DNA of 64,000 nucleotides, from NCBI GenBank assembly GCA_041676625.1, contig JBAYRN010000008.1, forward strand, positions 1 to 64,000. Reading direction: 5' to 3'. A model generated the notes under the pieces. The model did not search any database. It worked only from the letters and a program-made list of their open reading frames with translations, and had not been told where the DNA came from. A program made the translations under genes and the position numbers. Source of the DNA: JAEXNA01 sp041676625 (lineage in GTDB: Bacteria > Vulcanimicrobiota > Xenobia > Xenobiales > JADMJV01). How positions within the stretch are numbered: position 1 is the stretch's first letter; every line of letters begins with the position of its first letter. Of this stretch, positions 51,948 to 59,383 are shown piece by piece.

Positions 51948-52886
51948 ATGAATAACGCCATCTACGAAACACAGAAATGTGCAGCTCGACTGGACCCGGT
52001 CGGCGACTTTCCCGCAGTCATTCTGATCGACACGGTCAGTTTCTGCAATCTGCGCTGCTCCATGTGTTTTCATCACGCCATGCAGCGCCCCAGGGGTTAC
52101 ATGGCAGCGGAGTTGTTCGAGCAGATCGTGGATGAGATCGCCTTGGAAAACCCCCACGCCCGGGTTTGGATGGTGTTCTTCGGCGAGGCTCTGCTCAGAC
52201 GCCGCCATCCCCCCACCATCTTCGACAAGATTCGTTACGCCAAAAGCCGGGGGTTGACCGACGTGGTGCTCAACAGCAACGGCACTTTGCTGGACCAACG
52301 AGCCGCTTCGGATCTGCTGGACTCGGGGCTCGACGCCATCTACATCGGCATCGACGCCTGCAGCCCCGAGACCTACTCCCGGGTGCGGGTGGGCGGAGAC
52401 TACCAGCGCGTGGTGAGCAACGTGAGGCACCTGCTCAAGCTCCGAGAGCAGCGCGGGGAGAAGCTCGAGGTCTACGTTCAGTTCGTGGAGATGGAGGAAA
52501 ACATTGATGAGAAGCAAGGCTTCATCGACTTCTGGAACCAGCAGGGGGCGGCGGTGAAGATCCGACCGAAGGTGAGTTGGGCGGGTAAGGTCCAGGCCGC
52601 TAACCTGGTCGCCGGACAGGATGAACGCCGGCCTTGCTACTGGGCCACGCAGTCCATGTCGATCACCGATCGGGGGCAGGTGGTCATGTGCGCAGTCGAT
52701 CTGGATGCCCAGTTCGTAGCCGGCGATGTGAATCGGTCCACCCTCAAGCAGATCTGGAACGGACCCCTAGCCAAACTCCGGGGCCACCACCTGGACTCCA
52801 ACTGGGACGCCCTGCCGCGGGTCTGTCGGGAATGCCGAGACTGGCAAGCGGCGCGGGCGGATTTCTACTCGGTGGATCCGACGTGA
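51948..52886 (+). CDS. Radical SAM protein with SPASM-like C-terminus
   Basis: A 312-residue radical SAM enzyme. The [4Fe-4S]/SAM motif is CNLRCSMC (C-x3-C-x2-C), followed by the GGE-like FFGEALL strand and VVLNSNGTLL. The C-terminus has cysteines in RRPCYWATQS, QVVMCAVDL and VCRECRDW, matching a SPASM/twitch domain that holds extra Fe-S clusters and is common in peptide-modifying enzymes. The next radical SAM gene overlaps its stop (GTGA). Substrate unknown; no precursor-peptide gene is obvious nearby. Confidence 0.85.
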   Translation: MNNAIYETQKCAARLDPVGDFPAVILIDTVSFCNLRCSMCFHHAMQRPRGYMAAELFEQIVDEIALENPHARVWMVFFGEALLRRRHPPTIFDKIRYAKSRGLTDVVLNSNGTLLDQRAASDLLDSGLDAIYIGIDACSPETYSRVRVGGDYQRVVSNVRHLLKLREQRGEKLEVYVQFVEMEENIDEKQGFIDFWNQQGAAVKIRPKVSWAGKVQAANLVAGQDERRPCYWATQSMSITDRGQVVMCAVDLDAQFVAGDVNRSTLKQIWNGPLAKLRGHHLDSNWDALPRVCRECRDWQAARADFYSVDPT

Positions 52887-54088
52887 GGGGAGTCGTGGAA
52901 GCGTCCGGACGCCCCTCGCTGGAACTCTCCTGGAGCGAGTCCGGAGTAAAGCTCAGTTTCGACCGTCTGGAGACCTTGCTCTTTGACCAGGAGGGCCGGC
53001 CCATCAGTTGGACCCGGCCATTGCACAGCTATCGGCGGGGATACGACGGTGGGATCAAAGAGATCACGCGGTTCGGAGACGATGCCACCCACTATTACGA
53101 CGCCCGACTCCTGGAACCGGGCGAGGCCGTGCTCTGGCAGAAGGAGCTTCAGGAGCGCCTGCACTCGGCCTGGCAGCGACTGCGTCACCCGGCGCTGCGG
53201 CCGGCCCTGCAGTTCTGCTTTCCCTCCGACGAAGCCAACTTCACTCGGGTGTACAAACCGGTGGGCATCCTGCCCCCGAATCAGTACCGGGCCCTGGTGC
53301 TGCAACTGACCCAGGGCTGTTCCTACAACCGCTGCACCTTCTGCAACTTCTACAAGAATCAGACCTACGCGGTGAAAACGATGAGCCAGTTTCGCACCCA
53401 CGTGGCTGCCGCCGTGGCCTTTATGGGGCGGGCCCTGGGCCGTCGCCGTGGGGTGTTTCTGGGGGAAGCCAACGCCGGCAGTCTGCCCACCGAGGTGCTG
53501 GCCGATGCTCTGCAGGAGATCCGCGCAGCCTTCCCTCCGACCCTACGCGACCGCCAGGGACGCGGCTGCCACCCCTTGCAGTTTCACAAGGTGGGAGTTT
53601 TCCTCGACACCTTTACCCGAGTGCGGCCGGTGGAGGAGTGGAAAAGGCTGCGAGAGCTAGGGCTGAATTCAATCTATTTGGGCATGGAATCAGGCTCGGT
53701 TTCGGTGCTCCGGCTGCTGGGCAAGCCCGGGCACCCGCGGCGGGTGGAGCAGACCGTGGAGAGGCTCAAGCAAGCCGGCCTGAAGGTGCACCCGATCGTC
53801 ATGACCGGGGCCGGAGGCCAGGCCCTGGCCGGGGAACATTTGAGCCAGACCGTCGACTCACTCAAGCGTATGCCCCTGGGCCCCGGCGACCAGGTCTACC
53901 TCTCGGAGTTTGCGGTGCATCCGGGTGAAGCCTACGAAAAACGCGCGGCCGACTTGCAAACCCGCCCCCTCGACCGACTGGAGTGTCGACAGCAGACCCG
54001 AGCCCTGCGAGAGGCGCTGGGCTATCCGGTCGGACCCGCCGCCCCTTCCACTTCGCTTTACGACGTGCGCCAATTCGTGTATGCCTGA
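52883..54088 (+). CDS. Second radical SAM protein, unusual C-x4-C-x2-C motif
   Basis: A 401-residue protein. Residues 1-130 form a non-radical-SAM N-terminal region (LELSWSESGVKLSFDRLETL). The cluster motif is LTQGCSYNRCTFCNFYKNQT, with four residues between the first two Cys instead of the common three. GVFLGEANAGSLPTEVLADA, SIYLGMESGSVSVLRLLGKP and VHPIVMTGAGGQ follow the barrel. GTG 52883 overlaps the upstream stop by 4 bp, fixing the start; in-frame codons further upstream lie inside the previous gene. Substrate unknown. Confidence 0.8.
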   Translation: MRGVVEASGRPSLELSWSESGVKLSFDRLETLLFDQEGRPISWTRPLHSYRRGYDGGIKEITRFGDDATHYYDARLLEPGEAVLWQKELQERLHSAWQRLRHPALRPALQFCFPSDEANFTRVYKPVGILPPNQYRALVLQLTQGCSYNRCTFCNFYKNQTYAVKTMSQFRTHVAAAVAFMGRALGRRRGVFLGEANAGSLPTEVLADALQEIRAAFPPTLRDRQGRGCHPLQFHKVGVFLDTFTRVRPVEEWKRLRELGLNSIYLGMESGSVSVLRLLGKPGHPRRVEQTVERLKQAGLKVHPIVMTGAGGQALAGEHLSQTVDSLKRMPLGPGDQVYLSEFAVHPGEAYEKRAADLQTRPLDRLECRQQTRALREALGYPVGPAAPSTSLYDVRQFVYA

Positions 54089-54174
54089 GGTATTGCTGGG
54101 CTGCGAGTTCGAGACTGCAAGGCCCCACCACTTATTTTCTGATCCAGATCAAGGCATCCGACAATGCGCTGCCT

Positions 54175-54180
54175 TAGACT
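54175..54180 (+). promoter_or_regulatory. -10-like TAGACT of a possible leaderless promoter
   Basis: TAGACT (four of six consensus bases) is followed by six bases and ATG 54187 with no SD. It is weaker than the other examples and is included because the spacing is identical. Confidence 0.35.
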
Positions 54181-54186
54181 CCAGAA

Positions 54187-55782
54187 ATGAAATCTCAGTA
54201 TGACGTGGCCATCGTGGGTGGTGGACACAACGGTTTGATCGCAGCGGGTCTTTTGGCCAAGCGCGGGCACAGGGTGGTGCTTTTCGAGAAGCGTCCCATG
54301 GTGGGAGGGGCGGCTGTCACCGAGACGCCGTGGGGCCCTGAATTCAAGATGACCAGTCTGTCTTACGTGATCAGCTTGATGCCCCCCACGGTGATGCGGG
54401 AGTTACGCCTGGCCGAATTTGGCTACAAGATCTATCCCCAGCACGGCTATTTCGTCCCTTACCCCGACGGCCGCTACCTGCAGATGCACGACGACAAGAA
54501 CGAACAACGTCGGCAGGTGGCCAAGTTCTCTAGCAAAGACGCCCAGGCCCTGGAGCGGTGGGACCACTGGCTTTCCGAGCTGGGTCGAACGTTGGGCCCT
54601 TTGCTCACCGTTGTGCCACCCAAGATAGGCTCTAAGCACCCCAGAGATCTGTGGGATATGTTGAGCTTAGCCTGGAAGGTTCGGGGGTTGGATGTGTCCA
54701 GGGTAGGCGAGGTGACCCGTCTGTTTACCATGAGCGTGGCCGATCTGCTGGAGGAGTTCTTCGAGTCGCCGGAGGTGCTCGGCCTCTTCTCCGTAAGCGG
54801 GGTGATCGGGACTTGGGGCGGCCCCCGCTCACCAGGCACCGCCTACGTCATGGCACATCACAAGATCGGCGACGTGGGAGACGGCCAGATGGGCTCCTGG
54901 GGGTTTCCCGAGGGGGGAATGGGCGGGGCCACCCAGGCCATGAGAAGAGCGGCTGAAAGCTTCGGGGCCACCATCGTAACCGGGGCTCCCGTGCACCGGG
55001 TGAACACCAGGGCGGGCCGAGTGACGGGGGTGGTGCTGGAAAACGGGAACGCGATCAGTTGCCCCATCGTTATCACCACCGTTCATCCCAAGATCGCCTT
55101 CCTCCAGCACCTGGACAAGAGCGAACTTCCAGAGAGTTTTGTCCAGGGGATCGAACGCTGGAAGACGCGCAGCGGGACCGTGAAGATCAACCTGGCGCTG
55201 GATCGGCTACCCGAGTTTGCCTGCAAGCCAGGATTCGATCCGGAGGTGCACGGTGGGACCATCGTCCTGGCCCATTCCCTGGACCAGGTGGAGGGCGCTT
55301 TCCAGGACGCGGTAGCGGGGCGCCCGGCCGAAAACGCCTTCGTCGATCTTTGCATTCCCTCGGTTTTCGATCGTAGCCTGGCCCCTCCCGGCAAGCACGT
55401 GATGTCCATGTTTACCCAGTGGGTGCCTCACACTTACAGCAAAGCGCCTCACCGCCCGGAACTCGAGGCCTATGCGGACCGCATTATGGCACGCATGGAA
55501 GCTTTGGCCCCGGGTTTTACCAGTTCTATCCTCCATCGCCAGATCATAGGTCCTTACGAGATGGAGCACGAGTACGGTCTTCCCGGCGGCAACATCTTTC
55601 ACGGAGAACTCTCCCTGAACCAGATGTTTCACATGCGCCCGGTGCCCGGATGGGCCAACTTTCGAACCCCGGTCGAAGGCCTCTACCACGCCTCCTCAGC
55701 CACCCACGGAGGAGGCGGCGTGACTGGAATCCCCGCCTTGCAAGTGGTCAGGACTATCGAGAAAGCTGAACCGGTTCGGTAA
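54187..55782 (+). CDS. FAD-dependent oxidoreductase, phytoene-desaturase/PYROXD2-like
   Basis: A 531-residue flavoprotein. The N-terminal dinucleotide fold is VAIVGGGHNGLIAAGLLAKR, continuing with VVLFEKRPMVGGAAVTETPW. GSWGFPEGGMGGATQAMRRA lies at the substrate side and GLYHASSATHGGGGVTGIPA closes the FAD site. It belongs to the phytoene dehydrogenase-like (COG1233) family, closest in layout to PYROXD2-type proteins rather than carotenoid enzymes; no carotenoid genes are adjacent. Substrate unknown. It starts 98 bp after the radical SAM pair. Confidence 0.87.
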   Translation: MKSQYDVAIVGGGHNGLIAAGLLAKRGHRVVLFEKRPMVGGAAVTETPWGPEFKMTSLSYVISLMPPTVMRELRLAEFGYKIYPQHGYFVPYPDGRYLQMHDDKNEQRRQVAKFSSKDAQALERWDHWLSELGRTLGPLLTVVPPKIGSKHPRDLWDMLSLAWKVRGLDVSRVGEVTRLFTMSVADLLEEFFESPEVLGLFSVSGVIGTWGGPRSPGTAYVMAHHKIGDVGDGQMGSWGFPEGGMGGATQAMRRAAESFGATIVTGAPVHRVNTRAGRVTGVVLENGNAISCPIVITTVHPKIAFLQHLDKSELPESFVQGIERWKTRSGTVKINLALDRLPEFACKPGFDPEVHGGTIVLAHSLDQVEGAFQDAVAGRPAENAFVDLCIPSVFDRSLAPPGKHVMSMFTQWVPHTYSKAPHRPELEAYADRIMARMEALAPGFTSSILHRQIIGPYEMEHEYGLPGGNIFHGELSLNQMFHMRPVPGWANFRTPVEGLYHASSATHGGGGVTGIPALQVVRTIEKAEPVR

Positions 55783-56042
55783 AGGCTTATCGTAGAAATG
55801 GCCAGGGGTCGGTTGGAAAGTCTCCCCGAGTAGCAAAGGTTTCGGTATGGCAGCTCATCACGACTGTCTTCTGCAGCACGGTAGCCTGCCGGCGTTCGAG
55901 ATGAGAATGCTCTAGAGTCGGCCCTCGCAAGACCTCGTTACCGGCGGAACTACAAGCTGGAGACGAGTCTCTTGGAGTTGGCATGGCTGAATTTCTTTCT
56001 CAGCATTTCTGATCTCTCACCCAGTATGGTAAAGTCAGAGTT

Positions 56043-56603
56043 GTGCAATTTTCTTATGCCCAGATCATCCCCCGACGGAGAGACCTTGTGGACCTCAATG
56101 ATATCTTTCGATTTGTCGCCCCCGAGGTGCGAACCGCCGCCATACAAACTTCCGAACAACTAAAAAAAATCGGCGTTCGTCACGCCTTGGCTGGAGGTCT
56201 GGCGGTGGGGGCCCACGGTTACGTGCGGGCGACCACCGATGTTGATTTTTTGGTGGGCGATGAGGCCTTTGAAAGCCACGGAGGCTTGGTCACTTTCAAG
56301 GCGGGTGTGCCCATTGAGGTCGGTGGGATCCGGGTCGATTACCTCTCTCCCGTCGCTCTGGGCGCCCACATGGAGAGAGCCCTGGAGCAAGCCCCTCAAA
56401 GCCTGGAATTGGCGGTGGTTCCGATTGAGGCTTTGATCTACATGAAGCTAGTGGCCAAGAGAAGAAAGGATCTTTTAGACGTGGTGGAGCTGCTTCGGAG
56501 AGTGACCTGCGAGAAAGCGATCTCAGACTATTTGCAGACCCACTCCCCCGAGCTCTTGCCCCTCTTCCACACTTTGAGCGCGGAAGCGCTCGAAGATTCG
56601 TAA
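56043..56603 (+). CDS. Nucleotidyltransferase-fold protein (AbiEii/DUF6036-like)
   Basis: A 186-residue protein. ALAGGLAVGAHGYVRATTDV followed by DFLV is the minimal nucleotidyltransferase signature (G-G-x9-11-D-x-D). EALIYMKLVAKRRKDLLDVV resembles the helical region of AbiEii-type toxins. Such proteins are either toxins of type IV-like systems or antibiotic adenylyltransferase relatives. No cognate antitoxin (AbiEi) is adjacent. GTG 56043 is the likely start; a TATGGT hexamer lies at 56025-56030. The 260 bp upstream of it holds nothing else I recognise. Confidence 0.65.
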   Translation: MQFSYAQIIPRRRDLVDLNDIFRFVAPEVRTAAIQTSEQLKKIGVRHALAGGLAVGAHGYVRATTDVDFLVGDEAFESHGGLVTFKAGVPIEVGGIRVDYLSPVALGAHMERALEQAPQSLELAVVPIEALIYMKLVAKRRKDLLDVVELLRRVTCEKAISDYLQTHSPELLPLFHTLSAEALEDS

Positions 56604-56643
56604 AGGCACCGACCGGGATTACGCCCCTGAGAATGCTGGTACT

Positions 56644-57672
56644 TCACAGATTCGCCGTGATCTGCGAAATGGGCAATATCACCGCCACCGCTACGAAGCC
56701 GATAAAAAGCGCGACACCACTGATCAGCAGCGGCTCGATATACTCCACGAAGCGATCCAGGCGCGAGTAGGTTTCCATTTCGAGGTACGGGATGGTGGCT
56801 CGCATGGCATCGGAAAGGCTGGAGGCGGTTTCTCCTAGCATGGCCATCTGGACCATGACGTTGGGATAGAGTTGGGGGCGGTGGCTCCACAGTTCGGACA
56901 GCGATTCTCCCGCGGAGACGCCGTTGATGACACGAGGCTCGTCGCGCAGGAGGACGGGGGTTCCGGTGGCCCGATAGGAGGCTTTGAGGGTGGCCAGGAG
57001 GGGGCGTCCGGATTCGAGCATGAGGGCAAAGGATGAGATAAAGCGCAGCGCGGCTACGTTGCCCAGTAGAGGGCCTAAGACGGGGAGCGAGTGGAGCAAG
57101 ATGGAGAGTCGCTGCCGGTAAACTTCCCGGCGGTATAAGGAAACAGCCGCGAATCCCACCACAACCAATAAAAAATAGAAGAATGGTCCGCTCAGCATCC
57201 GGGTCAATAGAGTCAAGACCTGGGTGGGCCAGGACGATTCGTAGAGATCGCTGGAGAACGATTCCATGAGCTTGGGAATAACGGTGTTAAACAGGACCAG
57301 GACCATGACTAGGGAGAGGCCCATAACCAGCGCGGGATAGGTGAGGGCTTTCTTGACCCGGGCTTTCAGGTCCGCTTCCCGTTCGAGCCACTCGTCCAGA
57401 AACTGCAAGGTCGAACTGATCTGGCCCGACATCTCGGCGCTGGCAATGGAGCCGGTGTAGTAATCGGGAAATTCGTTCGGGTACCGGCTCAAGGCGTTGG
57501 AGAAGGTGTGTCCCTGGACCAGCAGTTGCGAGATGCCCCCGACCACCTTGGACCAGCCTGGATCGTCGTCTTTGGAAAGTAGCTCCAGGGCATTGACTAG
57601 AGGAACCCCGGAGGCCAGCATCACTCGCAACTGCTTGGTAAACTGTTGGCGCTTCTGAGACCTAGAATTCAT
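56644..57672 (-). CDS. Type II secretion / type IV pilus inner-membrane protein GspF-like
   Basis: A 342-residue GspF/PilC protein. It has the duplicated T2SSF domain: QLRVMLASGVPLVNALELLS with ASAEMSGQISSTLQFLDEWL in repeat 1, and FALMLESGRPLLATLKASYR with MVQMAMLGETASSLSDAM in repeat 2. Three transmembrane helices are visible (ALVMGLSLVMVLVLFNTVIP, FFYFLLVVVGFAAVSLY, LLISGVALFIGFVAVAVILP). It anchors pseudopilus assembly. It is slightly shorter than the usual ~400 residues and is last in the pseudopilin operon. No ATPase or secretin gene is in view. Confidence 0.92.
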   Translation of the reverse strand: MNSRSQKRQQFTKQLRVMLASGVPLVNALELLSKDDDPGWSKVVGGISQLLVQGHTFSNALSRYPNEFPDYYTGSIASAEMSGQISSTLQFLDEWLEREADLKARVKKALTYPALVMGLSLVMVLVLFNTVIPKLMESFSSDLYESSWPTQVLTLLTRMLSGPFFYFLLVVVGFAAVSLYRREVYRQRLSILLHSLPVLGPLLGNVAALRFISSFALMLESGRPLLATLKASYRATGTPVLLRDEPRVINGVSAGESLSELWSHRPQLYPNVMVQMAMLGETASSLSDAMRATIPYLEMETYSRLDRFVEYIEPLLISGVALFIGFVAVAVILPISQITANL

Positions 57673-57679
57673 GCTCTTT

Positions 57680-58135
57680 CTAAATGTTCTGGCCTTCCCG
57701 CCAATGGGAAAAGCTGAAAGTGCGGAGATCCAAGACGGAAGCGACTCGGTATCGTGCCAGGGGTTGCTTCACGGAACCCACGGTACCGACGCTGAGCAAA
57801 AAGATCAGGTCTTCAGCATCTCGAGTTCGGTCTATCGTGCACTGATAGGTGCCGACGACTTTGGCGGGGTTGTCCGGGTGCCGCAGCACTTCCTGGTAGC
57901 TGAAAATTTTCTGCTCATCGGGTACGCCGGTGGGAAAGAACGAGTCCTTGGCCAGTTTGACGATCATGTCTTCCATGCCCGCTAGGGCCAACGCCCTTGC
58001 CTGAGTGGCGTAGACGGTAGCCCGAGCGTTGGCGTAGACACCTCGACGTGCCCCGATCAGGTAGAGGCCGACGATGGCTATAAGGACACTCACCAGCAAG
58101 GCGAAGACGAGCGCCGAACCTCTACGCCCTCTCAT
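57680..58135 (-). CDS. PilX/GspK-type pilus-assembly protein
   Basis: A 151-residue protein starting MRGRRGSALVFALLVSVLIA, a basic prepilin-like leader and hydrophobic helix of the kind seen in PilX/GspK minor pilins (G-S-A-L-V before the helix). ATG 58135 overlaps the stop of the upstream pseudopilin (ATGA). The soluble part is small and unremarkable. Its place between two pseudopilins and gspF supports an envelope-pilus role. Confidence 0.75.
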   Translation of the reverse strand: MRGRRGSALVFALLVSVLIAIVGLYLIGARRGVYANARATVYATQARALALAGMEDMIVKLAKDSFFPTGVPDEQKIFSYQEVLRHPDNPAKVVGTYQCTIDRTRDAEDLIFLLSVGTVGSVKQPLARYRVASVLDLRTFSFSHWREGQNI

Positions 58136-58638
58136 AGCGCCGGACACCAGAAATTCCAAGTTAGCCGGCGCGCCCTCTGTCCCGCAGTGAACCCGACCGT
58201 AACCTGCACGTCCGAGGCTTCCCGAACAGCTTCGAATTGGTCCAACTCGATGAGCGGCTCAAGGACATCATTAGTGGAGATACGGCGTGTGAGTTGGCCG
58301 TCGGTGAACTGGTAATTTACCTGGATGGGTGGGACCTCGGCGGGATTATCGGTCATCACCAGCAGCTCTTGCCAGGGTACGCTATAGTCGTTTCGCTCGA
58401 TCCGCAACTGTCCGCTGGCCGCGCTCACGCTGACCGCGTCCGAGAGGTCTCGTCTTAGGAGTTCCTGGACAAAAGTGATCTCGCTGATCTCGCGTCCCTG
58501 CTGGCTCTTCATGGCTCTCAAACTGGTTTGCAATAATGTGACCACCGCCGACAAGATCAAAAAGATGATGAAAGCGGTCACCAGACCTTCAAAAAGCGTG
58601 AGCCCTCGCTGCTCGGTGAAGGGCTTTCTATTCCACAT
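58132..58638 (-). CDS. Pseudopilin (GspJ/PilW-like)
   Basis: A 168-residue type IV pilin-like protein: MWNRKPFTEQRGLTLFEGLV, where R-G-L-T-L-F-E carries the prepilin peptidase site and the conserved Glu5, followed by TAFIIFLILSAVVTLLQTSL as the N-terminal helix. The globular domain is beta-rich. ATG 58638 overlaps the upstream gene by 11 bp; earlier in-frame codons lie inside that gene. Confidence 0.8.
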   Translation of the reverse strand: MWNRKPFTEQRGLTLFEGLVTAFIIFLILSAVVTLLQTSLRAMKSQQGREISEITFVQELLRRDLSDAVSVSAASGQLRIERNDYSVPWQELLVMTDNPAEVPPIQVNYQFTDGQLTRRISTNDVLEPLIELDQFEAVREASDVQVTVGFTAGQRARRLTWNFWCPAL

Positions 58639-59383
58639 TTTCAAGCTCGATGGACCCCGTCTTGACCACGTTACGAAACTGGGCCCGAACAGTGACCCGA
58701 CAGGTTCCGGGATAGTATTCGAAGCGACTGGCGGAGGATTTGAAGCGGTTGACATAGAGCGCGGTCTGGCCGTCACGGGAGACTTCCTGAATGCTGCCCA
58801 GTCCGGTCAGGGGCTCGACGTACCAGGTAAACACCAGATCCTTCACGGCCCCCGTACTGGCGGTGAGTTCCAAGGTACCGTCGGGGGGAACGGTGGTCCC
58901 CCCGTCGGCGGTCACCTCGACTTCAAAATCCGCCGCCCGCCAATCACTGATCAGGCTGAACACCTCCACCGAGTCCCGGGCGCTGTCGGACCACCCCACC
59001 TGAATCCGGACCAGGCGAGCGGAGTTTTCGAAGACCTTGCGATCTTCTTCGGGCAACTGCGACTCCAAACTGCTGTTCGGCAAATGCAGCCTATGGGGAG
59101 TGACCTGCAAGCGCACGCGAAAGGCGGAATCGGACTCGCTGGTATAGGCCTGCCCGTCGAAGGGGTCGAGTTCGGCCATGCCATACCGGGTGGCGTGTCC
59201 CCGCATCTTGTCCAGTTCGTTGGAAGCGATCATACTAGCCATCAGATACTGCTCTGATTGGGCCTGGGTCTGAAGACTGGTATCCACCAGAGCAGCCACC
59301 ACCAGCATAGAGGTCAACAATAGGAAGGCAGCGATGATCGCTTCTACCAGTGTAAAGGCGGGCCTTCTAGAAGGTGATGGCAT
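58628..59383 (-). CDS. Pseudopilin (GspI/PilV-like)
   Basis: A 251-residue protein with a short leader and the type IV pilin cleavage/methylation motif RRPAFTLVEAIIAAFLLLTS (cleavage before F, Glu5). The C-terminal two thirds is a beta-rich domain with an Ig-like flavour (TADGGTTVPPDGTLELTAST). It overlaps the preceding pseudopilin gene by 17 bp, so it is in the same translationally coupled operon. Confidence 0.82.
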   Translation of the reverse strand: MPSPSRRPAFTLVEAIIAAFLLLTSMLVVAALVDTSLQTQAQSEQYLMASMIASNELDKMRGHATRYGMAELDPFDGQAYTSESDSAFRVRLQVTPHRLHLPNSSLESQLPEEDRKVFENSARLVRIQVGWSDSARDSVEVFSLISDWRAADFEVEVTADGGTTVPPDGTLELTASTGAVKDLVFTWYVEPLTGLGSIQEVSRDGQTALYVNRFKSSASRFEYYPGTCRVTVRAQFRNVVKTGSIELENVE

